NCBI RefSeq assembly: GCF_003363435.1
Contig: NZ_QRCT01000016.1
Coordinates: 159,248 to 223,247 of the forward strand
Length of the DNA stretch: 64,000 nt
Reading direction: 5' to 3'
Origin: Anaerosacchariphilus polymeriproducens
GTDB taxonomy: Bacteria; Bacillota; Clostridia; Lachnospirales; Lachnospiraceae
Part shown: positions 8,297-17,082 of the stretch, piece by piece
How positions within the stretch are numbered: the stretch's first letter is position 1
How the letters are laid out: every line of letters starts with the position of its first letter
Translations under genes and position numbers: made by a program
Notes under the pieces: generated by a model
The model's input: only the letters and a program-made list of their open reading frames with translations
The model's database searches: none
Told to the model about the DNA's origin: nothing

Positions 8297-9967
8297 CTAT
8301 TCTTTATAATATCCATTAACTTTAAGTTTTTGTTTATTATCATACATCAATTCATCTGCTCGATTCATAGTATCAAACAAATTCTTGTCTATATCCGAAT
8401 CAAATTTCGCATATCCTATAGAAATTCCCATTTGCATCTGTGTGTTTGGAACCTTTAATTTCTCTAATTTCTTTTTCACTTCCATTCCCAACACATTGTA
8501 TGTGGCCATATCACAATCTTTTATCAATGCACAAAATTCATCTCCACCTATACGATAAATACTTCCATAACTATCAAAGATATCATACATAATTTCACTG
8601 CAAATGATAATATAATAGTCGCCCATACTATGACCATAGACATCATTAAATCCTTTTAAATTATTTAAATCCATCATTACAATTCCGTATTTAGCGTACT
8701 CTTCTTTTGGTATTGAGTTTACTTTTTTCGTATACGCGGCTCTATTCTCTAAATTTGTCAAAACATCATGATAAGCTATTTTTTCAATTTGCTCTGCCTC
8801 TTTCCCAACTCGGGCCAACCATAAGGTATTACGTATTTTCATATTGGTCAAAAGAATTGTTAACATTGCTACCGGTGCAATTATAAATGTGCTCATCTGT
8901 TTATCTCCTAAGTAATAATCAAGAAAATAAAATCCCAAACTTAAACACATTACGAAAAGACATATTAAATGAAATTTACCTAATCTTCTCTGCTCACGGT
9001 CAAAAGTACGCATTTTCATTATTATTCCACAAGTCATTACCACAAATGATATCCCCATTGAAAAATGAATTAAAAACAATGTTTCCTTAAAATCTGCAAT
9101 TCTAAAAATTGCTAATATAAATACTGTTGCTGTTAATATCTGGACAATTGTAGCAGCTACTTTCTGAAAACGATAATTTTCCACAGCATACGTAAGACGG
9201 AAAAACCTCATAAATGTATAAGGCATTAAAACTAAACTTAAGAATGCAGCCTGACTAAAAGCAAAATTATGCCCTAAATAAATCGGCAGGATCTGTGTTT
9301 CAATAACTGACCAGATACCCATTAAAAGAGCCAATACTCCTACATATAATACAGACTCATCCCATTCATAGACTTTTCTTAATGCAAAATAAACACCAAG
9401 CAGTACAATTCCACTCATCATAATTGTAGAAGCTATAATTAATGTCAACAGATTTCTGTTCAAAATATCATTAATTAAAAGATTTTTGGTTCCCATTTTA
9501 AACTCTGGTAAAATGCCGGCGTCTGATGGATAATTGGTAGTTATGCAAATCTTAAGTTCTTTCCCAAAATACATTCTTGGTATTGATACAATGTTCCATG
9601 CATTTCCCGGACTTTTAACAAAACTATTCTCCAAAGTCTTGAAGGAATAAATCAAAGAATTATCTGCATAAACTTCTACGTTTTCATGAACTGTAAAAAA
9701 AGCAATTGCATTTCCTTCTTTTATATTTTCCGGTATTTTGTTATATAAGGTAAGAGTTTTGCCTGCTGTCCATTCAACCTTTTGTGTTCCCTCTTTTATA
9801 GGTAAAATTTCACTACCATTATCATATGACCAGCCATTTTTAAAATCTTGTATGTTCCCATTATACTTTTCATATCTCTCACTTTGATTAAAGAAAATAA
9901 TCATAACAAGTAATACAAGAGTAATTATGACCTCGGCACCAAATATCTTTAAAGGTATCTCTTTCAT
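8297..9967 (-). CDS. Membrane-bound GGDEF diguanylate cyclase with seven-helix sensor
   Basis: Predicted to make cyclic di-GMP in response to an external signal. An N-terminal membrane helix is followed by an extracytoplasmic beta-rich region of roughly 150 residues. Then come about seven hydrophobic helices (residues ~175-390) and a cytoplasmic GGDEF domain. This is the 7TMR-DISM-like layout. The catalytic motif is intact (YRIGGDEFCALI) and the metal/substrate loop MMDLNNLKGFND is present. The RxxD inhibitory site normally found just upstream of GGDEF is absent (SYGS in its place), so product feedback inhibition is not expected. I use the ATG at 9967 because AAAGGAAAGG lies just upstream; the ATG six codons earlier has no such site. 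It appears monocistronic. Confidence 0.88.
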   Translation of the reverse strand: MKEIPLKIFGAEVIITLVLLVMIIFFNQSERYEKYNGNIQDFKNGWSYDNGSEILPIKEGTQKVEWTAGKTLTLYNKIPENIKEGNAIAFFTVHENVEVYADNSLIYSFKTLENSFVKSPGNAWNIVSIPRMYFGKELKICITTNYPSDAGILPEFKMGTKNLLINDILNRNLLTLIIASTIMMSGIVLLGVYFALRKVYEWDESVLYVGVLALLMGIWSVIETQILPIYLGHNFAFSQAAFLSLVLMPYTFMRFFRLTYAVENYRFQKVAATIVQILTATVFILAIFRIADFKETLFLIHFSMGISFVVMTCGIIMKMRTFDREQRRLGKFHLICLFVMCLSLGFYFLDYYLGDKQMSTFIIAPVAMLTILLTNMKIRNTLWLARVGKEAEQIEKIAYHDVLTNLENRAAYTKKVNSIPKEEYAKYGIVMMDLNNLKGFNDVYGHSMGDYYIIICSEIMYDIFDSYGSIYRIGGDEFCALIKDCDMATYNVLGMEVKKKLEKLKVPNTQMQMGISIGYAKFDSDIDKNLFDTMNRADELMYDNKQKLKVNGYYKE

Positions 9968-10090
9968 TTGCCTTTCCTTTCTCATACGCTCATATTAACA
10001 TATTAATTTATTTTTAAGAATTATTCAATTGTTTCTTTCATTTTCTTCCAATTTCCATCAAATATTTTCTGCTAATTAATAATAAATTAG

Positions 10091-10122
10091 AAAAAATAGC
10101 ACTAGAAATTCACTTCTAGTGC
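10091..10122 (-). terminator. Terminator of the alcohol dehydrogenase gene
   Basis: The minus-strand stem GCACTAGAA/TTCTAGTGC (10099-10107 with 10114-10122) is followed by TATTTTTTC. It lies about 30 bases beyond the dehydrogenase stop. Confidence 0.8.
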
Positions 10123-10150
10123 CACTTTATATTAAAAAATATATTTTCTT

Positions 10151-11305
10151 TTAATCCCAAAGTTTTTTATATATCACTTTTAAATCTTCTGCTGTAAGCT
10201 CTTTTCTTGTATTTCCAGGGCTTCCGGAAGCTATTGCATCTGATGCCATTTTATCAATTGATGCAAAGAATTTATCTTTATCTATGCCTTTTTCAGCTAA
10301 TGAAGGAGTATCTAATTCCTTTACAATATTTGCAAGTGCATCTAAAAATTTCTTACTTGCTGTCTCATCTGAATCTGAATCTGTTGCTACACCTATTTCC
10401 TTACCTAAAACTGCAAAGCGATCATATGCACCATCAAGTACATAGCTAAGCCCTTCTTTTAATAACATTGCGTTTGATAAACCATGAGCAATATGAAATA
10501 ATGCTCCAATTGGTCTACTCATACCATGAATTACAGTTACAGACGCGTTGTTAAATGCTATACCAGCCTCTAAAGCTGCGATAGCCATTTGTTCTCTTGC
10601 CTCTGCATTCGTACCTTCTTTATAAGCGATTGGTAAATATTTAAAAATTCTCTTAACTGCAGAAACAGCAAATACATCAGATAATGGCTGCGCTTTTCTT
10701 GATGTATATGCTTCAACTGCATGTGTTAAAGCATCTAGACCTGTTGCAGCTGTAATAAAATCTGGAGCTGTCATTGTAAATTGTGGATCATTAATTGCTA
10801 AACTTGGCATTAAAACAGGTCCTTTTAGTAACATTTTAATATCTTTCTTTGTATCAGTAATAATAGTGAACTGCGTTGCTTCTGAACCTGTACCTGCTGT
10901 AGTCGGAATTGCAACAGTTGGAGGTGTTTCTTTTTCAATAACTTTACCCATATAATCAGAAATCTTTCCACCACTTGTAACTAAAGCAGCAATAGCTTTC
11001 ATGGAATCGATTGGACTGCCGCCACCTACAGAAATTAAAAAGTCACATTCCTCATTTTTATATAATTCTAAACCTTTTTCAATCATTATGTCTGTAGGTT
11101 CACCATTAATTTCAGCATATACTACATATGATACTCCCTGGTTGTTCAATGCTTCTTCTACTTTTGCACAATTTCCCAGTTGTACCATTACACTATCTGT
11201 AACAATCAAAGCCTTTTTACCATAGCTTTTGAAAAATTGTTCAGCGTCTTTTAATGCATTTTCTCCAGTTACTACTTTTTTTGGCATTATAAATTGATTT
11301 CCCAC
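10151..11305 (-). CDS. Iron-containing alcohol dehydrogenase
   Basis: NAD(P)H-dependent group III alcohol dehydrogenase that reduces a short aldehyde to an alcohol, or the reverse. The 384-residue length is typical. The nucleotide-binding loop VSVGGGSPIDSMKAIA, the TTAGTGSEAT segment and the metal ligands DALTHAVEAY, HGMSRPIGALFHIAHG are all present, so the Fe site is complete. The start is a GTG at 11305 preceded by GGAGG seven bases away; longer versions of the frame have no ribosome site. It has its own promoter with an overlapping inverted repeat. It resembles the YiaY/lactaldehyde reductase/1,3-propanediol dehydrogenase branch. The physiological substrate is not determinable. Confidence 0.92.
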   Translation of the reverse strand: MGNQFIMPKKVVTGENALKDAEQFFKSYGKKALIVTDSVMVQLGNCAKVEEALNNQGVSYVVYAEINGEPTDIMIEKGLELYKNEECDFLISVGGGSPIDSMKAIAALVTSGGKISDYMGKVIEKETPPTVAIPTTAGTGSEATQFTIITDTKKDIKMLLKGPVLMPSLAINDPQFTMTAPDFITAATGLDALTHAVEAYTSRKAQPLSDVFAVSAVKRIFKYLPIAYKEGTNAEAREQMAIAALEAGIAFNNASVTVIHGMSRPIGALFHIAHGLSNAMLLKEGLSYVLDGAYDRFAVLGKEIGVATDSDSDETASKKFLDALANIVKELDTPSLAEKGIDKDKFFASIDKMASDAIASGSPGNTRKELTAEDLKVIYKKLWD

Positions 11306-11356
11306 AATATTTCCTCCTATGTTTTTCAAATAAAATTTGTATATCACTTTGTCTAT

Positions 11357-11385
11357 ATTTTATCAATTTGACAAACATATGTCAA
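11357..11385 (-). promoter_or_regulatory. Promoter and inverted repeat of the alcohol dehydrogenase gene
   Basis: On the minus strand a consensus −35 TTGACA (11380-11385), a 17-base spacer and a −10 TAAAAT (11357-11362). On the plus strand TTGACA-aacata-TGTCAA (11368-11385) is an inverted repeat spanning the −35 and is a candidate operator. Immediately upstream is an 11-bp tandem duplication, TCAATAGTTAA twice (11382-11403). Confidence 0.6.
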
Positions 11386-11403
11386 TAGTTAATCAATAGT
11401 TAA

Positions 11404-12237
11404 TTAAAAATAGCCCATAAGTCTTTCAGGTCCTACTAATACTTTTCGACTGACACAAATAACTCCTTTATCGTTTATTTCTAAGCTCCATTTAACAAGA
11501 AATATGGACTTATCATGTATCTCTATAGCGGTAATACCATAAGGATGTACACAACATCCAGCATTAATATATTTGTATTCGCCTGGTTTTGGTAACATAG
11601 GTCTATGGGTATGTCCTGTAATTATTACTTGATTATGTGTTGAGCTCCATTTAATCAACTCGTTTTCAGTTATTTTTTTAGCCTTATTATTTTGTGCAGG
11701 ACTTGTCGGATCATGCATTCCAAAATTTTCAAGCTTTCTCCAAAAATTTTTCACTAAAAATTTGGAAATTCCAGAAAGATAATCATTAAACAATTCCCCC
11801 TGATGTCCATGAACCAAAAAAATACTATAATCAGCTTCTTTTAAAATTAATCCTTCATAAACCGGACAATTACAAAACTCTTTACCCATTCCTATCTTTT
11901 TTTTAATTTCATCATGATTACCGTATATAACATACATTCTATTTTTATTACAAAACTTCTCTAATATCTGAAATATTTCCTTATATTGATTTTTTATATC
12001 CTGATAATTGCTGTTCTCCCAGAGTTCATCTCCATCCCCCAATTCAATATAAGTGAAATATTTATTATAATAATATTGTAAAGCAGCTTTGTAAATGTTT
12101 TGATTATGCGCAAAGTTATCACTCCAATTGCCAACACCTCTATGACAATCACTCATAATTACAATAGGTTCTTTTTCATCAATTTTAATTTCCGGTGCCG
12201 TTTGAAACACTTGGGTCAATCTTTGCATTCGAAACAT
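11404..12237 (-). CDS. Calcineurin-like metallophosphoesterase
   Basis: Dinuclear-metal phosphoesterase of the calcineurin fold. All five metal-binding blocks are visible: SDCHRG near residue 30, ELGDGDE, GNHDE, VHGHQGE and TGHTHRPM. The 277-residue protein has no signal peptide or membrane helix, so it should be cytoplasmic. The active-site spacing resembles the UDP-2,3-diacylglucosamine hydrolase/YkuE-like group more than the cyclic phosphodiesterases, but the substrate is unknown. The gene starts 11 bases after the stop of the DUF4474 gene, so the two form an operon. AAGGGGG precedes the ATG. Confidence 0.85.
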   Translation of the reverse strand: MFRMQRLTQVFQTAPEIKIDEKEPIVIMSDCHRGVGNWSDNFAHNQNIYKAALQYYYNKYFTYIELGDGDELWENSNYQDIKNQYKEIFQILEKFCNKNRMYVIYGNHDEIKKKIGMGKEFCNCPVYEGLILKEADYSIFLVHGHQGELFNDYLSGISKFLVKNFWRKLENFGMHDPTSPAQNNKAKKITENELIKWSSTHNQVIITGHTHRPMLPKPGEYKYINAGCCVHPYGITAIEIHDKSIFLVKWSLEINDKGVICVSRKVLVGPERLMGYF

Positions 12238-12248
12238 AAGAGCCCCCT

Positions 12249-13175
12249 TTAATCCAATAACTTGAATATTTCCCTGGTCTTCCCTATTTTCATTGTGACA
12301 TCAAATAATAATGGATATTCCATCGTTAGATATAAAATTTTATCTAACGTACTATCATAATCTTTCGTGATTCTATTATAAATTTTACAATTTTTTTTGT
12401 TCTCTTTTTGTTTCAGTCTAACTAAAAATTTCTTATTATCTCTTGGTTGTTTTGCATAAGGAACATCAAAAGTAACAAAGACAGTGTATCCTTTAATGTA
12501 AATCTGCTTACCCTCATATCCTGCCTTCTGAACTCCCCTTAAAAATGCCATACACATCTCTTGATTCGGAAATACAATTTCAATTTCACCATGTAGATCT
12601 TGCGGATCTACAAACTCTCCTACTGCAAAGTTTGCCAGCCACCAATGTCTTTTTTTCTGTTCAAATAGAATATTTTCTTTGTTCCATATAGTCATCCCTA
12701 TGGGTAGAAAATCATCTTCATTCAATGACTTATATACGTTTTTATTAATAATTCCATCCGTTGATTTTTTTCTATTATATATTCCTACTTCTGCACCAGC
12801 TGTCAATCCATATTGCCCTTTCCAGAATTCAACCAGCCATAATTTTTCATCATATTCAAAATGAATTGGCTCGCAATCAAAAATCATATTAAAAAATGGT
12901 GCCATCTCATCATATAATTTGGAATATCCGAAATCTTTCTGCCAAGCATCCGTTCTACTCGATATGCAATCCCACATTGTATTGTACATATAACCATATG
13001 GTTTTAACAATTCATTAAGCTGATTTACTTTTTCACTATATTTTTTATTATGGAGCAAATTATAAAATGCTCTTCTTCTTCTACTATCTTGAAGCCATAA
13101 TCTTATAAGTAAAAGTAAGAGTACTACTATTATAATAACGCACCCAGGATATATATAAGATTTCACAGTAATCAT
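12249..13175 (-). CDS. DUF4474-like membrane-anchored protein, function unknown
   Basis: A single N-terminal transmembrane segment (residues ~9-29, very rich in Val/Leu/Ile) is followed by RRRR and a cytoplasmic domain of roughly 270 residues, by the positive-inside rule. The region FDCEPIHFEYDEKLWLVEFWKGQYGLTAGAEVGIY matches my memory of the DUF4474 family of Firmicutes; its function is not known. The aromatic-rich, beta-rich composition suggests a lipid or ligand-binding fold, but that is a guess. It is co-transcribed with the metallophosphoesterase. AAGGGAAG precedes the ATG. Confidence 0.7.
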   Translation of the reverse strand: MITVKSYIYPGCVIIIVVLLLLLIRLWLQDSRRRRAFYNLLHNKKYSEKVNQLNELLKPYGYMYNTMWDCISSRTDAWQKDFGYSKLYDEMAPFFNMIFDCEPIHFEYDEKLWLVEFWKGQYGLTAGAEVGIYNRKKSTDGIINKNVYKSLNEDDFLPIGMTIWNKENILFEQKKRHWWLANFAVGEFVDPQDLHGEIEIVFPNQEMCMAFLRGVQKAGYEGKQIYIKGYTVFVTFDVPYAKQPRDNKKFLVRLKQKENKKNCKIYNRITKDYDSTLDKILYLTMEYPLLFDVTMKIGKTREIFKLLD

Positions 13176-13308
13176 CTTCTTCCCTTCTCTATTACTATTA
13201 CTATATGAAAAAAAGATTATCCTGCTCTAAGTAATCATTGGTTTTTTCTATTTTCTATGATATGATTCTTGATGAAATAATATCATAAATTAGTTAGGAG
13301 TTTTCATT

Positions 13309-15102
13309 GTGAATATAATATTAGCTGATAATATAGTAAAGGGGTACTCAGACCGTATTCTACTCAATCAAGTGACTTTTGGTATACATCAGAATGATAA
13401 AATTGGAGTTGTCGGTATAAACGGTACCGGAAAAACAACTTTTTTAAAGATTTTAGCGAAGCTTGAACAAACGGATTCGGGAAATATCATCTATAACAAC
13501 AATATTACTGTAACCTATCTTCCACAAAATCCTGTTTTTGAAACTAACTGTACTATACTGGAATATATTTTAGCAGATAAGAATATTCAAACCAAAAATT
13601 GGAATGTAGAAGGTGAAGCTAAATCTATTTTAAACAAACTAGGTTTTTGGAACTACGATCAATCAATAGAACATTTATCCGGTGGAGAAAAAAAGAGAAT
13701 AGCGCTAGCAAAAGCTATCGTTTTGCCATCTGATGTACTTATTTTAGACGAGCCAACAAACCATTTAGATTTAGAAATGATTGATTGGCTTGAAAATTAC
13801 TTAAAAAAATTTAGGGGTGCTTTCATAATGGTTACACATGACCGATATTTTCTTGACCGTGTAACGAATAAAATGGTAGAAATTGATCAACAAAATATCT
13901 ACAATTATAATACAAACTATTCCGGCTTTGTAGAACTTCGAAGGCAACGAATGGAAATGGAAGCAGCCTCTGACCGAAAACGACAAAGTATTTTAAAAAC
14001 GGAACTGGAATGGTTAAAACGTGGTGCAAGAGCACGCTCTACAAAACAAAAAGCAAGAATTGAACGAATTGATGAGCTTCAACAAACTGAATCGCCAAAA
14101 CCTAACGAAAAGGTGGAAATTGATTCTTTAGGCAGTCGCTTAGGTAAAAAAACAATTGAATTGACTAATATTTCAAAAGCATTCCCTGACAAAACACTGA
14201 TTCATAACTTTACTCATATCTTCTTAAGGGATGAACGTGTTGGTTTCATTGGGCCAAATGGTTGCGGTAAATCTACACTCATGAAAATTTTAATTGGAAA
14301 CTTATCACCTGATTCTGGTAATGTTGAAATCGGAAGTACAATAAAAATCGGATATTTTGCCCAGGAAATTGATGATATGGATTCTAATTTAAGAGTTATT
14401 GATTACATCAAAAACGAAGCCGAATATATTACTACCTCTAACGGCACTATCTCTGCTTCTCAAATGTTAGAAAGATTTTTATTTACCCCATCTATGCAAT
14501 GGACACCAATTTCAAAACTATCCGGAGGCGAAAAAAGACGTCTATATTTATTAAAAGTACTTATGACCTCCCCTAATGTGCTTATCTTAGATGAGCCTAC
14601 CAATGACTTAGACATAGCTACTTTGACAATTCTTGAAGATTACTTAGATACATTTCAAGGTATCGTTATTACAATTTCTCATGACCGTTATTTTCTTGAC
14701 CGTATTGTAGACCGTATTTTTGCTTTCGAAGCAAATGGAGACCTCAAACAATATGAAGGAGGTTATTCAGATTATTATAATACCGCTAATAGAAACGATA
14801 ATGAAACTTTAAATGTAAAAGAAGAAAAGAAAAAGTCAGAAAAAACGCAAAAACCAAAAGTCAAAAAATTGAAATTTACTTTTCAAGAACAACGTGAGTT
14901 TGATACAATTGATGATGACATTGCTGTCTTAGAAAATAACATACAACAACTCGAAACCGAAATGGAAGAATATGCAAGTCAATATACTAAGCTGAATGAA
15001 CTTATGAATCAAAAAAAAGAGTTAGAGGTGCAATTAGAAGTTAAATACGAAAGATGGGTGTACCTTAATGATTTAGATGCTAAGATTAATAGTGAAAAGT
15101 AA
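13309..15102 (+). CDS. ABC-F family ATPase (YfmR/Uup type)
   Basis: Soluble ABC protein with two ATPase domains and no membrane part; ABC-F proteins act on stalled or antibiotic-bound ribosomes. Walker A motifs are GINGTGKTT and GPNGCGKST. The signature motifs are LSGGEKKR and LSGGEKRR, and the Walker B motifs LILDEPTNHLD and LILDEPTNDLD. Between the domains lies a charged linker (LEWLKRGARARSTKQKARIERI) typical of Uup/YfmR. A C-terminal coiled coil (about residues 515-597, rich in Glu/Lys/Gln) also fits that branch. The start is a GTG at 13309 with AGGAG upstream. It is unlinked to a target gene, so a housekeeping ribosome role is more likely than specific resistance. Confidence 0.93.
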   Translation: MNIILADNIVKGYSDRILLNQVTFGIHQNDKIGVVGINGTGKTTFLKILAKLEQTDSGNIIYNNNITVTYLPQNPVFETNCTILEYILADKNIQTKNWNVEGEAKSILNKLGFWNYDQSIEHLSGGEKKRIALAKAIVLPSDVLILDEPTNHLDLEMIDWLENYLKKFRGAFIMVTHDRYFLDRVTNKMVEIDQQNIYNYNTNYSGFVELRRQRMEMEAASDRKRQSILKTELEWLKRGARARSTKQKARIERIDELQQTESPKPNEKVEIDSLGSRLGKKTIELTNISKAFPDKTLIHNFTHIFLRDERVGFIGPNGCGKSTLMKILIGNLSPDSGNVEIGSTIKIGYFAQEIDDMDSNLRVIDYIKNEAEYITTSNGTISASQMLERFLFTPSMQWTPISKLSGGEKRRLYLLKVLMTSPNVLILDEPTNDLDIATLTILEDYLDTFQGIVITISHDRYFLDRIVDRIFAFEANGDLKQYEGGYSDYYNTANRNDNETLNVKEEKKKSEKTQKPKVKKLKFTFQEQREFDTIDDDIAVLENNIQQLETEMEEYASQYTKLNELMNQKKELEVQLEVKYERWVYLNDLDAKINSEK

Positions 15103-15118
15103 AGGGATTCTTTTCATG

Positions 15119-15172
15119 GATTCTATAAAATGTTTTGTGTTACAACTGATATGTCTAACATTTTATAGAATC
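15119..15172. terminator. 16-bp perfect inverted repeat downstream of the ABC-F gene
   Basis: GATTCTATAAAATGTT (15119-15134) and its exact complement (15157-15172) flank a 22-base loop. It begins 17 bases after the ABC-F stop and probably acts as the terminator, though it is AT-rich and lacks a long T tract. Confidence 0.55.
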
Positions 15173-15210
15173 TCTATATAAAAGTATTAAATAAAAGAAT
15201 TGCTAATATC

Positions 15211-15573
15211 TTATGATTGATTATTTGTTTCAATAGCCTCTATTTTAAAAGGTTCATTGTTATAATTATTATGAGAAAAATAGTAAAATATTATTTTATC
15301 CCCTACTTTTAAATCCAAGTTTTCAAATCCATACACATTTTCACAATTCAAAGTTGTTTGACCATCTTTAAATAATTCATCATTAATTATTGATACTACT
15401 AATGTTTTCTTTTTTTTATCAATGGCTATAACAGTTCCTTTCGAATTAAGTCTATATACATCAGATGATTTACCCCTTTTAAAACCTTCAGTATCATTTT
15501 TAAAAATTTTAATAGATATTATAATTCCTATAATTATTATGAGTACACTTATGATAATTGTTTTTTTTCTCAT
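15211..15573 (-). CDS. Small membrane-anchored protein, unrecognised
   Basis: This 120-residue protein has one N-terminal membrane helix (residues ~5-23, mostly Ile/Val), then a polar linker and a small domain of about 75 residues. That domain looks beta-rich (GTVIAIDKKKKTLVVSI, LDLKVGDKIIFYYF), like an OB-type fold of extracytoplasmic Firmicute proteins. I do not recognise a family with certainty. The gene is markedly AT-rich, like the adjacent MFS gene, and lies 64 bases downstream of it, possibly in the same transcript. It lacks a lipobox cysteine. Confidence 0.6.
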   Translation of the reverse strand: MRKKTIIISVLIIIIGIIISIKIFKNDTEGFKRGKSSDVYRLNSKGTVIAIDKKKKTLVVSIINDELFKDGQTTLNCENVYGFENLDLKVGDKIIFYYFSHNNYNNEPFKIEAIETNNQS

Positions 15574-15637
15574 TTTACTTACCTATTAAATCTCCCTTCT
15601 CTTTGGATTGAGGGCAACCATAAATTCGATATGTACA

Positions 15638-16810
15638 TTATTTCTCTTTAGCTGATTCAATTATCAAATGATTACTAATAAAACAGGCCAAAAATATAAA
15701 TATAGCAGCTATTATAAATATAATCCTTAAATTTAAATTTTCAGCAAGTATACTAAAAATTGTTATAGATAAAGTCCTTAAATTTGTTACTATAAATCTT
15801 ACACTGGTAAAAACTCTTCCTAACATAGTTTGTTCTACATTTTTTTGTATCATAGATCGTATTCCATTTGGTGCTGATCCTGCACCAATACCTATTAATA
15901 CGTAACTAGACAGTAAAATATATTGGTTACTTGTAAGAGATACGCATAAAGTACCAACTCCCAAAATTAGTAAACCATATTTAATTAATTTTTTAGTATC
16001 AATAAATTTTTTTTTGATAATAATACTAGAACTAATAATAATTCCAACACCTTCGGCAGCAGTTATCCAACCATACATATCTGGTCTTAAATTCATATTC
16101 TTAGAAATGAATACAATAATCAATGAACTGCTAATCCCTACTCCCATTAATAATAAGCCCCAAATGTAAATAATTTTTCTTATAAATAGATCTGTAAAAA
16201 TAAATTTAATTCCTAACTTTACTTCTTTATAAAAATTATTTTTTATTACAATGGAAATATTTTTATGTACTTTCAATGTTAATACAAGAATAGCAGCAAT
16301 TATAAACGATATAGAATTTATTACTATGCTGCCTTTTATTCCAAAACCATTTAATAACAAAGTTGCTATAATCGGACCGATTATCATAGTAATCGAATCA
16401 GAAACAGACAAAAATGAGTTAGCTTTTGTAATCTCATCTGTGTTTATAATTTTAGGCAATATCGTATTATTGGTTGCCCTATTTAGTTCATCATTTATTC
16501 CTAATATGATCGATGCTAGAAATATTGGTATTTTAGAAATGTTAAATAAAAGTATGATTAATATAACTGCTCTTATTATATTTGAAGTAAATAATATGAA
16601 TTTATTATTTATCTTATCAATTAGTGTTCCAATGATAGGTACAAAAAATAAAGAAGGTATAAATTGAAAAATAAAATACCCTCCTATTACAATCGATGAA
16701 CCTGTTATTTTATATAAATATATTATAATTCCAATGTCGTATATATAATCTCCTAACGAGGATATAATATTAGTTATTATAAATATAATAAAATTAAAAT
16801 TTCTTTTCAT
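15638..16810 (-). CDS. Major facilitator superfamily exporter (MefA/enterobactin-exporter-like)
   Basis: About 390 residues with twelve predicted membrane helices. The N-terminal half contains GGYFIFQFIPSLFFVPIIGTLIDKINNKF, the MFS loop 2-3 motif in the form seen in macrolide-efflux and EntS-like transporters. The C-terminal half carries VLIGIGAGSAPNGIRSMIQKNVEQTMLGRVFTSV, also characteristic of that group. It probably exports a small hydrophobic compound by proton antiport. I place the start at the ATG at 16810; a TTG four codons earlier is possible. Base composition is visibly more AT-rich than its neighbours, with many ATA and AAT codons, which hints at horizontal acquisition. The substrate is unknown. 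Confidence 0.85.
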   Translation of the reverse strand: MKRNFNFIIFIITNIISSLGDYIYDIGIIIYLYKITGSSIVIGGYFIFQFIPSLFFVPIIGTLIDKINNKFILFTSNIIRAVILIILLFNISKIPIFLASIILGINDELNRATNNTILPKIINTDEITKANSFLSVSDSITMIIGPIIATLLLNGFGIKGSIVINSISFIIAAILVLTLKVHKNISIVIKNNFYKEVKLGIKFIFTDLFIRKIIYIWGLLLMGVGISSSLIIVFISKNMNLRPDMYGWITAAEGVGIIISSSIIIKKKFIDTKKLIKYGLLILGVGTLCVSLTSNQYILLSSYVLIGIGAGSAPNGIRSMIQKNVEQTMLGRVFTSVRFIVTNLRTLSITIFSILAENLNLRIIFIIAAIFIFLACFISNHLIIESAKEK

Positions 16811-16877
16811 TTTGTCTCTCAAGTCCCGAGTCTTTATTTGTCCAGCTTTCCAACCATATAAATTTTTTTGTTGTATA

Positions 16878-16906
16878 TTGTTATTTAAATAGACATATGC
16901 TATAAT
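16878..16906 (+). promoter_or_regulatory. Promoter of the antisense (antitoxin) RNA
   Basis: The −35 TTGTTA (16878-16883), a 17-base spacer and a perfect −10 TATAAT (16901-16906) predict a transcript starting near 16913 and running toward the toxin gene. Confidence 0.7.
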
Positions 16907-16912
16907 ACTTAT

Positions 16913-17001
16913 ATAAAGAGTGGTACTGAGTTAGTACCCCTCTGCATTAGTCTTAAGTTTAAATAACCGCCGGCTTTAGCGAGGGGCGGTTATTTTTTTT
17001 T
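16913..17001 (+). ncRNA. Antisense RNA of a type I toxin-antitoxin locus (RatA-like arrangement)
   Basis: A predicted RNA of about 89 bases on the plus strand. It contains a 5' hairpin GGTACT-gagtt-AGTACC (16922-16938) and ends in a strong intrinsic terminator: AATAACCGCC (16962-16971) pairs with GGCGGTTATT (16985-16994), followed by nine T. No open reading frame is present. It converges on the holin-like toxin gene and is complementary to the last bases of the toxin frame and to its 3' untranslated region. That is the arrangement of TxpA/RatA-type type I systems, where pairing at the 3' end triggers degradation of the toxin mRNA. The boundaries are predicted from promoter and terminator only. 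Confidence 0.75.
16962..17001 (+). terminator. Terminator of the antisense RNA, overlapping the toxin stop codon
   Basis: The 10-bp stem AATAACCGCC/GGCGGTTATT with a 13-base loop is followed by a nine-T run. The T run is the complement of the toxin's three final AAA lysine codons, and the stop codon lies in the 3' arm. Confidence 0.85.
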
Positions 17002-17082
17002 GCAACACGCTATTATTAGTGTCGCAAAACCAACTAACATAAGAACAAATGTGAATAAATCACTATAGCTTACATATGTCAT
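16990..17082 (-). CDS. Holin-like type I toxin peptide (Fst/TxpA-like), 30 residues
   Basis: A very short frame encoding a hydrophobic peptide with the hallmarks of the putative holin-like toxins of Firmicutes. It has a short polar start (MTYVSYSDLF), one membrane helix (TFVLMLVGFATLIIACC) and a lysine tail (KKK). Peptides of this family insert in the cytoplasmic membrane. The ATG at 17082 is preceded by the very strong ribosome site AAGGGGGTG six bases away. A promoter with extended −10 TGGTATAAT lies about 90 bases upstream, giving a structured leader. A convergent antisense RNA covers the 3' end. Such genes are easily missed because of their length. What is seen is the frame, ribosome site and antisense cassette; toxicity is inferred from the family. 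Confidence 0.82.
   Translation of the reverse strand: MTYVSYSDLFTFVLMLVGFATLIIACCKKK

Noticed and set aside
11368..11385. Inverted repeat as a Rex redox operator
   Set aside because: The half-sites TTGACA/TGTCAA differ from the Rex consensus TTGTTAA-N-TTAACAA.
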